In this document: positions 11,340-23,380 of the stretch, one piece after another
Layout of the letters: the number at the start of each line of letters is the position of its first letter
Numbering within the stretch: the stretch's first letter is position 1
NCBI RefSeq assembly: GCF_022539505.1
Contig: NC_061512.1
Coordinates: forward strand, 149,155,962-149,219,961
Origin: Lolium rigidum
Lineage: Eukaryota > Streptophyta > Magnoliopsida > Poales > Poaceae
Direction of reading: 5' to 3'
Length of the DNA stretch: 64,000 nt
Position numbers and translations under genes: made by a program
Notes under the pieces: generated by a model
The model's input: the letters and a program-made list of their open reading frames with translations, nothing else
What the model was told of the DNA's origin: nothing
Databases searched by the model: none

Positions 11340-11696
11340 AGCGCCCAGGCCGGAACTTCCGCCCTCCAGGACCGGAACTTCCGGCCAGATGCCTCCCAGA
11401 TGCTCTCAAGATGCTTTCCAGCGCCCAGGAAACAGGGTCCAGCCGGAACTTCCGCCCCCAAGGACCGGAACTTCCGCCCACCGGAACTTCCGCCCAAGTT
11501 CCGCCCAAGTTCCGCCCAAGTTCCGAAAGTCGGCGAAAACCATACTGGATGTTACTGCGGGACAATGGCGCATTTCCGGAACAAGGCCGGAACTTGGCCG
11601 GAACTTCCGCCCGACCGGAACTTCCGCCCCTCCAGACCGGAACTTCCGCCCCTGACCGGAACTTCCGCCCATGATGACCGGAACTTCCGCCCCATC
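11340..11696 (+). repeat. Array of GGAACTTCCGCC-type short repeats in the LTR of gypsy A
   Basis: More than a dozen direct copies of a core near CCGGAACTTCCGCCC, plus shortened AAGTTCCGCCC copies, with irregular spacing. The core GGAACTTCC is an interrupted inverted repeat (GGAA-C-TTCC). The array lies upstream of the TATA box at 11751 and is also read as a repetitive Arg/Pro/Thr-rich tail of the polyprotein frame. Confidence 0.85.
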
Positions 11697-11750
11697 GAAC
11701 TTCAGCACAACAGCACTTTTAGTTGTAACTTATCCCTTCGCCCCACCTAC

Positions 11751-11758
11751 TATATATA
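11751..11758 (+). promoter_or_regulatory. TATA box in 3' LTR of gypsy A
   Basis: TATATATA sits about 50 bases downstream of the short-repeat array and is followed by an AT-balanced leader. It is the best core-promoter candidate in this LTR. Confidence 0.65.
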
Positions 11759-12225
11759 GCCTAGTTGTCTCAGATCTGAGATTAGACTTGATGTGAAATT
11801 AAACCTGAGCTTAGCTCACCCTTGTGGGAACCCTACCTAGATCTTTGATCTTGTACCCACCCGGGCTCCTTATCGACTTGTCAAGATCTCTTTGGTGACT
11901 TCTACCGTTTGTTTGATCTTTTGCTTGCACTTCTACCTATTTGGTCTTTTGCTTGCACTTCTATCAACCTTCCGGTCTTTTCACCCTTCTAGATCTTGCG
12001 AGCTTCGATTTGTCGATCTCTTTGCGGGACTTCTACCGGAAGGTCTTTTCTCGCAACCTCTATCGAGTAGGTGTATCGGGCCTACGAGGGAAAACCGGTT
12101 TGTGTGCGTGTGTGTGTTGTATCCCCACGATTCCCCTTCGTGTTCATCGCGTTCATCCACCTACCCCCACGAGTTCCACCCAAATCTGTGAAGATCGGGC
12201 ACATCCTTGGGCTTAGCCCTTATCA

Positions 12226-13220
12226 TTTTGGGTCAAGCTGGGCGGGTTCCAGCAAGCCGTGGTGGAGTCCTGGGAGCGTGTTGTGCCCGCGCGATTAGGC
12301 CCGCTCGAGCGGCTCGATCACAAGCTCAAGTGTGTGGCGCGCGATCTTCAGCGTTGGAGCTCCCTTCGTGTGGGCAATATTCGTGATCAGCTCCTGGTGG
12401 CTAATGAAGTCATTCTGCAGCTCGACAAGGCCCAGGAGGCCCGGCAGCTAGATCCTGACGAGCTCGCGCTCCGACGGGGGCTCAAGCGCCGCGTGTTAGG
12501 CCTCGCTTCTCTCCAGAGGACCATTGCCCGACAATGAGCGAGGGTCGATGGGGTCAAGGACACGGATGCGTCTGTTCAGTTCTTTCGCATCCAAGCCTCT
12601 AAGCGGCGGCGGCGCAAACACATTGCAGTCCTCAAACGCGGAGAGACGGCAACGTTTGAGCAGCCCGACAAGGAGGCGATGGCCACTAGTTTCTACGTGG
12701 ATCTGGTGGGACGCCCGCTCCCTAGGGTGCATGATCTCGATCTGGCTGGTATTGGGCTAAACCCCGTCGACTTGGCCGGGCTCGAGGCCTAATTTACCGA
12801 GGATGAGGTTTGGTGCGCCGTCAAGGCGATGCCTGCGAATAAGTCGCCCGGGCCGGATGGGCTGACCTGGGAGTTCTTTCGCGCTGGTTGGCCTGTGATC
12901 AAGGCGGATATCATGGCTGATGTTCTTGCTGTGTTCCTCGGTAGGGACCGTGCATTTGATCTCCTCAATTCTGCCCTCATCACGTTGCTGCAAAAGAAAG
13001 AGGATGTTGTGGATATTCGGGACTTCCGGCCAATTAGCCTTGTGCATAGCTTTGCTAAGCTTGTCACCAAAGTGATGGCCCTTCGGTTGGCGCCGCGGAT
13101 GGTCGAGCTTGTGGGGTGCAACCAAAGTGCTTTCATTCGCGGAAGATGTATCCACGACAACTTTGTCCTTGTGCAGCAGTCCGCCCTTCTGCTGCATCGC
13201 AAGAAGGTGCCGGCGCTCCT
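12226..13220 (+). pseudogene. L1-type LINE reverse transcriptase, front piece
   Basis: One reading frame begins in the linker after the endonuclease (FWVKLGGFQQAVVESW). It continues through the conserved start of LINE reverse transcriptase: NKSPGPDGLTWEFFRAGW near 12838, the IRDFRPISLVHSFAKL block near 13015 and NQSAFIRGRCIHDN near 13123. It is broken by two in-frame stops, TGA at 12535-12537 and TAA at 12790-12792; both can be explained by C-to-T changes from CGA and CAA. The endonuclease and ORF1 must lie left of the window, beyond gypsy A. The frame is cut at 13220 by element C after codons for P-A-L and continues 42.9 kb later at 56109 with the DVARSFDIVSW block. Confidence 0.92.
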
Positions 13221-16200
13221 TGTCAACACCCGGATTTTTAAGTCCACATGCCTATTATGTCATTCATCGCAATCCCAGGAATATTGTTGTTGCGAGGCAT
13301 AATAGTTGAATATCATAGTCATCATTCATTACAAACCATATGGTCTTACAACTTGAATCACATGATCCATATTACACAAATAGTTGATCTATTGATCAAC
13401 GAACAAACACAAGTTCATAGCGGAAGCGTAAAGATAAAGGGACTCTCTAGTCCACAGGCCAACGCTTGACGTCGGAAGACTCCTAGTTGTCGTCGGCGTC
13501 CTGCTGGTCATCTCCTTGGTAGTTCTGTTCATCTTCATACTCTGGCCATTTGAATAGCCAGGGACACAGCCGTGAGTACTTCAAGTACTCGCAAACCAAT
13601 ACTAGTGTAAGTGCTAGACAATTCTAGTAAGGGGTGATAAGCTCTAGTTTATTTGCATAAAACCAATTTTAGTTCACAAGTATTTGAGAATAGACTTATT
13701 CAAGTGCTAACTAACTCAAGTGGGAACATTAGTGTCATTCCCACAACATTTGTTGTGATTCAAAACAAGTCACCAATTCACCATTCATTTCACCAACATT
13801 TTCAAGATCTGACACCGGAAACTGTATGGCCTTTCCAACTGTCTGTAACCGTGGACACGACTATTCGAATAGGTTTACACTCTGCAGAGGTTGCACACTT
13901 GTGCCACAATATTTGATTTCATCCGTCGGGATTACCCCGAATCATCGTAACACAGTACGCGGATCATCAACCATAACCTTTCACTTACAAACCCTAGTAT
14001 GAGCACCTCTCCCCATGAGCTTGGCCTCCCAGTGAAGACCAAGCTGTCAACACGGGAACTGCACGAGGCTTGGCCGTACAATTCACCTCAATTCACATCA
14101 TTTCTCAACAACGGAGGCAGCCTCGGCATAACCCCTATGATGTGTGTTCAGAGGGAACCCATACTAAGATGCATAAATTTCCAGTTAAGCCCTACCCATA
14201 ATCAGGTATTGTGGGGGTACTCAAAATTGGAAAGGTATCGCATTCAAACCAATATCAATTTTATATCAAAAATCACCATCTTCTCTTGGTCATATTCACC
14301 TTCAAAAATCATTCAATGGAATGACTCCTCATTCCAAGGTTTCAAATTCAATTCAAGTCACATGTTCCCATCTAGAGTAGTCAAGTTTTAATATTTAGCA
14401 CTAGCACTAATCATGAGGGGTGATATCTTGCTTGGCTAGCTTGAGACTAACTTTGCTACTCTAGTAAATCTTCTTAACTTAGACCAAAGTTAACTATAAA
14501 AGTAACTCTTTAAATAAACAAGTAAAAACTTGTAAGGTAAAAACTTGGGATAGGCTTGTGGTAAGAAAGGTAAGAATCATGGTGCCTTGCCCCAAGGGGC
14601 TTTGCACTTTGCAAGAATATTAGCTTGCCTTGGTAGTTCTCAAAGTTCTCCTCTTCCTCCTCTTGGTAGCAACCTTCCTCTTCCTGGTATTCTCCGGTGC
14701 TAGCGTCTAAATTTGAATACGAGGTATGATCACTCAACCAATTCATTGGCTATTCTAAACATCACATATATTCACACAAACTATTATAAGCACACAATTA
14801 ATACAATTAGGGTGCATTGGTTGTGTTGCTTGAGGAAAAATAATTTCTTCTCATTACATATGTAAATGATAGTTTCCATATAGTTCTTGAGAAATAATTT
14901 CCTCTCATTGAAATCTTCTTACGATTTAATTTCTCAAACAATCATACATGAAATCATGTTTACCAAAGTCAACCATTCATCATCATCATTTGAGAAAATG
15001 ATTTAAATGAGGTAAACCACCTCATACTATTTAATAATTCTACAAATGATTTAATATCTCCAAGTATTTCATGTGGGAGTATTTGACCAGTGGTCCAACT
15101 TCATATGAAATTACTTGGGACAAGATTTAAATGAAGTAAAATACTTCATATGATTTGCATAATAGTTTTGGACAATATCACTTAAGTAAACTAGCCCTAT
15201 TGTCCATTATTTAAACTAGGGCATGATCATTCAAAGTGACCACACCATTTTATTACAGAAACAATTAGTGTAAGTTAAATGTGAGCTATTGGAGTTGGAA
15301 ATAACTAAATATCTATTTTTGTTGATTTTTAAAATTTAATTGAATGTGAAAAGTCCCTGCCTTCATCTTTTTGTCACTTTATTTCTAGAACAGATCTCAA
15401 GGTGAGAACAGTGGCAAGTTGTAGAACTTTTCAGTAGCTTTCCAACAATATAATTTTTTTTTAATTTGGCCAAGCCAAACTGATTCTATTCAATTTCAAA
15501 GTTGGAGCCAGTATTGAAATTAAATGGATTTGGAAAATCAAGTTTTGAATTAAAAGGGCCGGCGGGAAATGGAGTTGGGCCGAAACGATTCAAAACAGAG
15601 AAGTTTGGCCCAGCAACGCATCCAGTGCGCGTGGGCTTGCTGACAGTGTGGGTCCCGCATGTCAGCGGCTGTTAAACCCGAAACGGTATGAACTAACGTG
15701 GGGCGTTTGATTACATCATCATCGGACGGCTCACGTGCATCGTCGTCTCCGACGAGATCACGTTACTAGAGCGGCGGCGCTAGGGGGTCGGAGGGCTAAC
15801 CAGTGGTCCGGCGATGGCTGGCAGTATGCGCGAGGAAGTGGTGGACGATGGTGATGCAGCCTGTAGCAGTGGCGGAGCTCAAGGTGGCCTGGATCAACGG
15901 CGATTTCTCCAGGGCTTCCGCGGCTCCGATCGTCCGATTGGGGCTGCTCTGGCGTCGATTGAGTGAGTGGAGTGGTTGTGGAGAAGCAAGGATGGGAGGA
16001 GAGGATGATGCGGTGCTTGGATTGCTCAGGGGAGCTCGCTATTTATAGAGGAGCAATGGCGCTGCGGGGCAGGGTTGAGGTCGACATGCGCGCGGCGATT
16101 CCGGCGAGCTATGGAGCTAGGCGAGGGCGCAGGGCTGTTCAGCGGGTCCAGGCGAAGCTAATGGCGGCGACAGCACGGTCGGGCGGCGTCTGGATGGCTA

Positions 16201-17489
16201 GCATTTCTTCCGTGTCTGCCGCGGCGTCTACGGGATCTTGTTCGTCGTCTCCGGCGGCGGCGGTCCAGGGTCGTGTCGTGGGCGTGTCTGGCGGGTCTGC
16301 GGTGTCACGGTGGTGCTCAACGTGTGGAGAGAGGGGCCAGAGCGCGAGTGCGCTGGTGGGGTGGCGCGTGGCCAGGGCGTGTCCGCGACGTGCATGGGCG
16401 CGACGCGAGCGGCATGCTGGCGAGTTTTGGGCGCGCGTTCTCCGGCGAGTGGCTGCGTTTTCCTCGACCATGGCCGTTGCTAGGCGGTGCAGTAGAGCAA
16501 GGTGGCGAGCTTGGGCACTAGGGCCAGTGGTGGAGAGGAAGGAGGGAAGAGGAAGAAGAACATGGCCGGCATGGTCCGGCATGGCCATGTCTTGGTCTCC
16601 CTAGGGTTCCTCCTAGGGTTTCTGTGCTATGGTTGGTGAGAGAGGGAGTCAGGGGACAGAGTGGAGTAGTTTGGGGCAGTAGCTTGGGGTAGATCACTAT
16701 TTGCTATAGTGTTTCTATTTATTCCATATTTGCAATTTGCAAATTTTGCCCAATTTTGGTTGAGTTCAAATGGTTGCAAGATTTGAAAATGGTGTGTTTG
16801 GTTGAGTTGTAAATGACCAGAGACAAACATGTGTGGTGGTGAAATTTAGAAAATCAAAGAATTGCAAATTTGCAAAGTTGGAGATTTTTCCACATATTAA
16901 AAAGTCTCAACTTTGCATGAGCATAGAATTTGATCCAAAGTGATTTTGGCATGATGGTCTTTACCAAAGTTGTTCACCTTGATGTGCTCTTGGATGAGGT
17001 GCAAAGAATTGGGAAAGTTTAGTTTGAAAATTTTGAAATGCAGGGGCTCAAAGTAGTGACCAGAATGTAAATGGCAGATTTGACCATTATCATATGTGAT
17101 CCCATTTTGAGTTTGAATTGGATTTGATTTGTGTTTCTTTGATTCCAAAAGTTGTAATAAGTGTTTAGTAACAATACAACTAATGGTGAAGACCAAAATG
17201 GTCTAGGGTAAAGATTTGCAAAAATGGCATAAACCATATGTGAGGGTTTTAGGGTTTTATTCTTATTTGATTTCTTTCTCTTTTTGATTTATTTGGTTGA
17301 TGATCTTCACTTGATCACAATAGGGTTTTAGGGTTTATCACATAAACATCATAGCAATCATCATGGCATATCACTCAAATGCACAAGTCCTATGCATGGC
17401 ACTATATGCAAATAAAAGTTTCTGTTGGTTCTGAATTTTGAATCTCTGGAATTCTTCTTCTCTCTTTTATTGAAATTTGGGATGTTACA
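13221..17489 (-). repeat. 3' LTR of chromovirus C
   Basis: 4269 bp. On the plus strand it reads TGTCAACACCCGG to GGGATGTTACA, so in element orientation it starts TGTAACATCCC. A TATA box reads CTATAAATA on the minus strand at 16040-16048. That leaves about 1.45 kb of U3 and an unusually long R-U5 of about 2.8 kb. The GC-rich open frames around 15963-16604 lie in this promoter region, opposite or overlapping the transcript, and recur in the other LTR copy. I do not treat them as genes. Confidence 0.9.
16040..16048 (-). promoter_or_regulatory. TATA box in LTR of chromovirus C
   Basis: CTATAAATA on the minus strand within a GC-rich stretch. The same motif is at 54674-54682 in the other LTR of C, and equivalent boxes are at 21089-21097 and 27982-27990 in D and 36395-36403 in F. 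Confidence 0.7.
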
Positions 17490-17503
17490 AACCCTTCCCC
17501 CTT
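17490..17503 (-). promoter_or_regulatory. Polypurine tract of chromovirus C
   Basis: AAGGGGGAAGGGTT on the minus strand directly abuts the LTR start TGTAACATCCC. The identical tract is used by D at 23169-23182. Confidence 0.88.
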
Positions 17504-17536
17504 ACAAAAGATCTCGTCCCGAGATCTAAAATGAAG

Positions 17537-18191
17537 TTAGGTACTAAAGAGATCTGGGTACTCCTTCTTCATGAAGTCTTCACGTTCCCAAGTGGCTTCA
17601 TCTTCGGTATGGTTGCTCCACTGAATCTTCAGGAACTTGATGCTTCGGGTGCGGGTGGTTCTGTAAGCTTCCTCCAGGATGCGAATCGGCACTTCGCGGT
17701 ATGTCAGGTCCTTGTTGATATCCACCGATCGGTGATCGATGTTCTTGAACACTTCGGTCTTCTCAGGGACTTCTAGGCACTTCCGGAGGAGTGAGATGCG
17801 AAACACGTCGTGCACAGCCGACATTTCTTCTGGTAACTCCAGTTGATAAGATACTTCGCCTCGGCGACTCAGAACTTTGAAGGGTCCGACATATCGGGGT
17901 GCAAGCTTTCCTTTCAGCTGAAATCTCTGCATTCCTTTCAAGGGGGATACCTTGAGATAGACGAAGTCTCCGATCTCGAAGGTCATCTCTCGGCGTCTCT
18001 TGTCGGCGTAGCTCTTCTGTCTTGATTGCGCCATCTTGAGGTACTCACGGATCTTGTGTACTTTCTCTTCGGCTTCACGAAGAACATCTAGTCCAAAGAC
18101 TTGGCTTTCTCCGACTTCTGACCAATTCAGAGGGGTACGGCATTTCCTTCCGTACAAGGCTTCAAAGGGGGCCATTTGTAGGCTGGCTTGA
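17537..18191 (-). pseudogene. Chromovirus C integrase C-terminal part with chromodomain
   Basis: Minus-strand frame that begins in the conserved ASLQMAPFEALYGRKCRTP block, just after the insertion point of D at 18191/18192. It runs through the integrase C-terminal DNA-binding part (GDFVYLKVSPLKG, KLAPRYVGPFKVL) to a chromodomain-like end (RILEEAYRTTRTR, FLKIQWSNH, EATWEREDFM) and a normal stop. The chromodomain is expected to steer integration to heterochromatin. The upstream integrase core is at 30068-30839, and the two are in phase if D and one CTTGA are ignored. Nothing in this piece itself is broken; the gene is disrupted only by insertion. Confidence 0.92.
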
Positions 18192-21100
18192 TGTCAACAC
18201 CCGGATTTTTAAGTCCAGATGCCTATTATGCCATACATCGCAATCCCAGGAATATTGTTGTTGCGAGACATAATAGTTGAATATCATAGAGTCATCATTT
18301 ATTACAACACATAATCGTCTTACAAGGGTAGATCACATGATCCAATATTACAATAGTAGTTGATCTATTGATCAACGAACATCACAAATAGCGGAAGCGA
18401 AGTAGTAGTGGCTATCTAATCCACAGGCCAACGCTTGACGTCAGGAGTAGTCCTAGTTGTCGTAGACGTCCTGCTGTCCATCTTCCTCGTACTGCTGTTC
18501 TCCTTCAAAGTCTGGCCATTTGAATAGCCAGGGACAAAGCCATGAGTACTTTTAAAGTACTCGCAAACTAATACTAGTGTAAGCACTATTAATTTTAGTA
18601 AGGGGATACTAAGCTCTAGGTTTATTTGCATAAAGCCAAGTTTATTTCATAAACATTTAGTAAAGATGCTTGAATCACTAGACTAACTCAAGTGGGAACA
18701 TTAGTGTCATTCCCACAACTCGGTTGTGATTTAATTCAAACTCACCATTCACCTTTCAAAAATTTAAAACATAAGTCATATGTCACATTTTTGAAAATGG
18801 TCTTATGACGGAACAATATGGCCTTTCCAACCGTCCTTAACCGTGGACGCGGCTATTCGAATAGGTTTACACTCTGCAGAGGTTGTACACTTGTGCCACA
18901 ACTTTTGATTACATCCGTCAGGGGTAACCCTGAATAATCGTAACTCAGTACGCGGATCATCAACCATAACCTTTCACTTATATATGCTAGTATGAGCACC
19001 TCTCCCCATGAGCTTGGCCTCCCGGTGAAAACCGCAGTCAACCCGGGAACTGCACAGGGCTTGGGCCGGACATTCACCTCATCTTTAACGTCGTTTCTTT
19101 TGTGTTGTGGAGGCAGCTTTTGGCATAACCCCGATGACGCTTGTTTAGAGGGAACCCATACTAAGACACATAAACTTCCAGTTAAGCCCTACCCATAATC
19201 AGGTATTGTGGGGGTACTTGTAAATTGGAATGGTATCGCATCCGAACCCAATCATCAGTTTTCATCAAAATTCACCAAAGTATTCATGTCACATTCACCT
19301 TCAAAATCTTTCAAAGGTATTTCATTTCACGTGTTCCCATCTAGAGTAGTCAATTTTATCTCTTTAGCAATAGCAACTAGTCATGAGGGGTGCTATCTAG
19401 CTTTGTTTGCCTTTAGGCTAAATTTGATGCTCTTGTTCTATTCTAGCCCAAGTAAATTATAAAGCAAAAAAAAGCTTTTAAATACAATAAGCAACATATT
19501 TGCAAGGTAAAAACATGGGATAGGTTTATTGAACATAAAAATAAATGGTGATGGTGCCTTGCTCCGGTAGAGCTTTGCACTTGGGACTTGCAAGAGTGTT
19601 AGCTTGCCACATTATAACTTGCATTAGTCTAGCTTGCAAGGATATTAGCTTGCCTTGGTTGGTGTATGGATCAAAATGTTCCTCCTTCTTCTCCAGTAGA
19701 TGTTCTCGTCGTCCCCTTCGTAGCCTTCGTTACTAGCGTCTATAAACGAATACGAGGATACAATCACCACCCAAACTTGCATGCTAGACTAAACACACCA
19801 AAGATTCCCACAAGCCTATGCTAGCATCACATCTTATTAGCATGGTGATTTACTTTGTTCTATTTTAAAGAAAAATAATTTCCTCTCATTATAATTATTT
19901 ATTAGTGTAGCTCTTTAATGCTTTGGAGGAAATAATTTCCTCTCATTGAATCTTATTAGGATTTAATCTCTTCAACTAATAATAAAATATGAGTATAGGT
20001 TGACCAAGGTCAACACTCATATTTATTATTTGAGAGTGGAAATTTAAATGAGGTGCTACACCTCATGCATTTTAATACTAGCATGGAGATGATTTAATGT
20101 CTCTAAGTAACCAAGCATGAGGCTTATTAGACCAAGGTCAGTACCTCTATTTGAATTACTTAGGATCACAATTTAAATGAGAGAGAAGCTCCCATACTAT
20201 TTAAATAAGTTTATGTGTATGTGTTAAATGGACTAGAAATGGCTCCATAGTCATTATTTGGATCTAGTCCATGATCATGCAAAACAACTATGCTATAATT
20301 TTGCATAAACAATTAGATTATGTCAAATGTGAATTATTAGAGTTGGAATCAACTCAAAATCATTTATAGATAATTTTTAGTATTTATTTGAAGTTAGAAA
20401 AGGCCCTGCCTTGTTATTTTTATCATTTGAATTTAATTACGAATTTGGACATGAGGCCAGTGGCATTATTTAGATAATTTCATGAGCTTTCCAAATATAT
20501 AAAATTGGTTAAATTTGGTGTAGTAGATTTCCAACTATTCAAATTTGAAGTGGGCAGCAGTATTGGATTTTGCTAAATAGATTAAATCGAATTTGAATGA
20601 ACTGGGCCGCGCGGGAAAAGCCTACGGGCCAGAAGAGAGGAAACGAGCTGGGCTGGCCCAGCTACGCGTCTGGCGCGAGTGGGCCGCCTGACAAGATGGG
20701 GCCCAGGCGTCAGTCTGTATTAAAACCCGAAGCGGTACCTGGCAACGTGCGCCGTTAGATTAGAAGTGGATCGTGCGGTTGAGGGGGGTCTTCTTTTCCG
20801 GCGAGAGGAGGGCGTGCTAGCGACGGAGGGAGGGGGTCGGCGGCGTGCTGAAGCTCCGGTGATCAACGGCGTCGAGGCACAGCGGGGTTGTCGAGGACGG
20901 GGAGTGTACTGGTGGTCGCGGCGTCGCTTGGGGAGGCGTCAATCGGCGGCGCTGATCTGCGGACTCCGGCGGAGATGATCTAGCAATTCCGGCGCTGGAG
21001 GAAGTAATTGGAGTGGAGAAGGGGTCGAGGAGAGCGAGGGAGAAGTGGGGAAGCGAATGGTGTGAGGAACTCGTGCTGGGGTGGCCGTTATTTATAGGAA

Positions 21101-23168
21101 CGCGAGGTGATCGGCGGGTGCTGTGAGAGGGTGTCCATGGCGCGGCCGTTCCAGGGAGCGAAGGGGCGTGGCGAGGACAGCATCTTGTAGGCGACGTCTA
21201 GGCGATGCTCAAGGTACAGCTAGAGCGTCCAGGGCGTGATGGAGTGGCTCGGGCGCATGCAAGTTCTGCCACGGCGTGCGCGGTATAATTCCGGCGAGGA
21301 CGATGGTGACGAGGCGGCCGCAGGCGTTTGAGTGTGTCTACGAGGTAGAGGGTGTAGAGGCGGTTCTCGTTCCAGGCGTAGGGATGCAGGGGGAGGACGG
21401 CGTCGCTCGAGTGCCCGCCGTACTGGCGCGCTCCAGAGCGCGGTGACCGCGTGCCTGGCACGTCCTGGCACGGTGCGGGGCGTGCTGGTGCTGGCCAATG
21501 CCGTGCATGGGTGAGCCAAGGCTTGGTACTGGCAGTGTCCTTGTGTGTTAGAGATGCTCTGTGACATGGTGAAAGAGAGAGGGGAGAGCCAGAGAGATGA
21601 GTGGCATGGGTGGCCGGCATGGTGCACGGCCAGCTTAGTTTAGGTGTTTCTCCACACTTTAAACGACGGGGCAAGGACATGGTGTGCTGCAGGAGTTGCA
21701 GGGGAGTGTGATCATCACAAGTTAAAGGTGGTTTAGGCCAAAATCCGCTGGACAATAGCAAGTATTGCAAAGTCCGGATGTCTGCTCGCAAGGTGTTCGG
21801 AGAAATGGCCGCAAGAACATTTTTGTCGAATTTTGGAATTATTTTTGGTGAGTCTTAATCATATAATTAAAGAGGCATAATGGTGGTGTTGGGGTTTAAT
21901 TTGGTGTAAGTTTGCAAGTTTTCAAAATGAGGGTCATCTTCCTTTTGCTTCAAAGTCCTATCTTGTCAAATCATTTCTGGTCAACCTGGTCAACTTCAGC
22001 AGTGATGGTCAACAGAGAAGTTGTTCACCATCACTTGGTCTTGGATTACATGGCTTTGGTTGACCAAGGTTGGTTGAGGAATCAGAAGATAAATGGGTGC
22101 AAAGTGGTGAAGAAAATAAAAAGGGGACATATGACCATTATCATATGTGTTTGAAATTTGAATTTTCCTTTGATTTGAACCTGGTTTCTTTTATGCATTT
22201 GTGTTTGTTTTTGTTATATATGAGTTTTAGAAACCATAGGGCAAGCAATGGTGGCCTCATAGGAAGATTTTCAAAATGGGCCAAAGTGTATGTGAGTGAA
22301 ATATGGAATTTTCTCACCATTTGATTTCTCTCCATTTGGCTTGACTTTTCTTGATTCTAATGTGGTTCTTATTAGTTTAGAAACATTTTAAGACCATTGA
22401 AACCAATTCAAATGATCTCGTTCAAAGATTTGCAAAAATGGCCATAACACATAAGAGGTGATGTGTCACTTTTCATTATTCTTGTAAATTGTTCATCTTG
22501 CTTCACTTAGGCATGGGTTAAGGTCAATTTAGTGTTATATTAGGTTTAGAGATGGTTTCACACCATTTGGTCAAGGTTTGAAGTCATAGGTCAAGGTTTG
22601 GTGAAAATGCTATGTGTCACATATGCCTCTATGCATATGTTGCATTTGAATTTTAATTTGACTTGGCTTGACCCAAATGAGGTTGTTGAGTGTTGAAATG
22701 GTATATACGAGTGATCCAACCATTCACAACATGTCATAGGGCCAAGGTTATTAAATTCAGAAATTTGCTATTTACTCTCATATGCCTCTATGGCATTTTT
22801 AGTTTCTTTTTATTTTCTTTGGTTTCACTTTGGATTTGGTTTGATAAGTGTTAGATAGGGTGTATGAAGGTTTTCCAAACCTCTAAGCAAAGTGGAAAGG
22901 TCTAGGGTAAAGATTTATAATTATAACCATATACCTTTTTCTTATTTAATTTTCTTTTTTTTTATTTTTAGCTAGGATGGGGAAGAGAGGAGTGAGGTTT
23001 AGGATTTAAGATCATTTCCATTTCTAACAACAAGCAATCATGGCAATAAAACAATAATTAAGCATGATCACTAGGTATCACATTTAATTTAATAAAAAAA
23101 ATTGTTGGTTCCAAAATTTGGAACAAGGGAAATTCATTTGTTTGGTTTTGAATTTTTGGGATGTTACA
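18192..23168 (-). repeat. 3' LTR of element D
   Basis: 4977 bp, plus-strand ends TGTCAACACC and GGATGTTACA. TATA box CTATAAATA on the minus strand at 21089-21097; U3 about 2.1 kb and R-U5 about 2.9 kb. It holds the W-box palindrome at 19987-20022. Very similar to 25085-30062; many of the differences cluster at CAG/CTG. GC-rich frames at 21198-21791 recur in the other LTR and are not supported as genes. Confidence 0.92.
19987..20022. repeat. Nested palindrome with inverted W-boxes in D LTR
   Basis: ATATGAGT (19987-19994) pairs with ACTCATAT (20015-20022), and inside them GTTGACC pairs with GGTCAAC around AA. Each inner arm holds the W-box core TTGACC/GGTCAA. The same structure lies at 26880-26915 in the other LTR. 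Confidence 0.75.
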
Positions 23169-23182
23169 AACCCTTCCCCCTT
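23169..23182 (-). promoter_or_regulatory. Polypurine tract of element D
   Basis: AAGGGGGAAGGGTT on the minus strand abuts the LTR start TGTAACATCCC. It is identical to the tract of C at 17490-17503. Confidence 0.87.
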
Positions 23183-23380
23183 AAACAAATCTCGTCCCGA
23201 GATTTTAAGAAAAGTTAGGTTCCTAAGAGAGATTGAGTAATTGGATTAACAGGAAGACATACTTGGCATGGTCTGTGGTGCTTCCTGAGCTTCAGTGGCA
23301 TTCAAGCGGTAGTAACGACCGTTGCGGTTGTTTGGGTAGTTTGGGGCAAACTTCCTTCCAGTTGTGCCACAGCGCTGCTG

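Larger units (their letters stand above)
1..12225 (+). mobile_element. Gypsy LTR retrotransposon A, 5' LTR outside window, split by element B
   Basis: Ty3/gypsy-type element read on the plus strand. Visible parts are the leader (1-290), gag-protease (291-2964), a shortened pol (9755-11084), a polypurine tract (11072-11084) and the 3' LTR (11085-12225). Element B with its target duplication occupies 2965-9754. The 3' LTR has matching ends TGATA and TATCA. Directly after it the sequence becomes L1-type LINE coding DNA, so A had inserted into the LINE. The target duplication of A cannot be checked because its left end lies outside the window. Confidence 0.9.
11085..12225 (+). repeat. 3' LTR of gypsy A
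   Basis: 1141 bp with ends TGATACGGGG and CCCTTATCA (terminal inverted TGATA/TATCA). The polyprotein frame continues into it up to a stop at 11655 and includes GPMTRARAKALHQEV, a C-terminal motif I recall from related grass gypsy polyproteins. A TATA box lies at 11751-11758. The LTR also holds the GGAACTTCC array at about 11340-11696. LINE sequence starts immediately after 12225. Confidence 0.88.

Noticed and set aside
11340..11696. CRISPR-like or heat-shock-element array
   Set aside because: Spacing is irregular and repeats are too short for CRISPR, the genome is a plant, and GAA-C-TTC has one spacer base instead of the two of a heat-shock element.
15963..16604. 213-codon plus-strand frame in GC-rich DNA, repeated at 54606-55238, with long frames also on the other strand
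   Set aside because: It lies in the promoter region of C's LTRs, both copies are LTR copies, overlapping frames exist on both strands, and composition (GC-rich, Arg/Ala/Ser) explains openness.
21198..21791. 197-codon minus frame and overlapping frames, repeated at 28091-28665
   Set aside because: Same situation in the D LTRs; no recognisable domain and the two copies differ by frame-changing indels.
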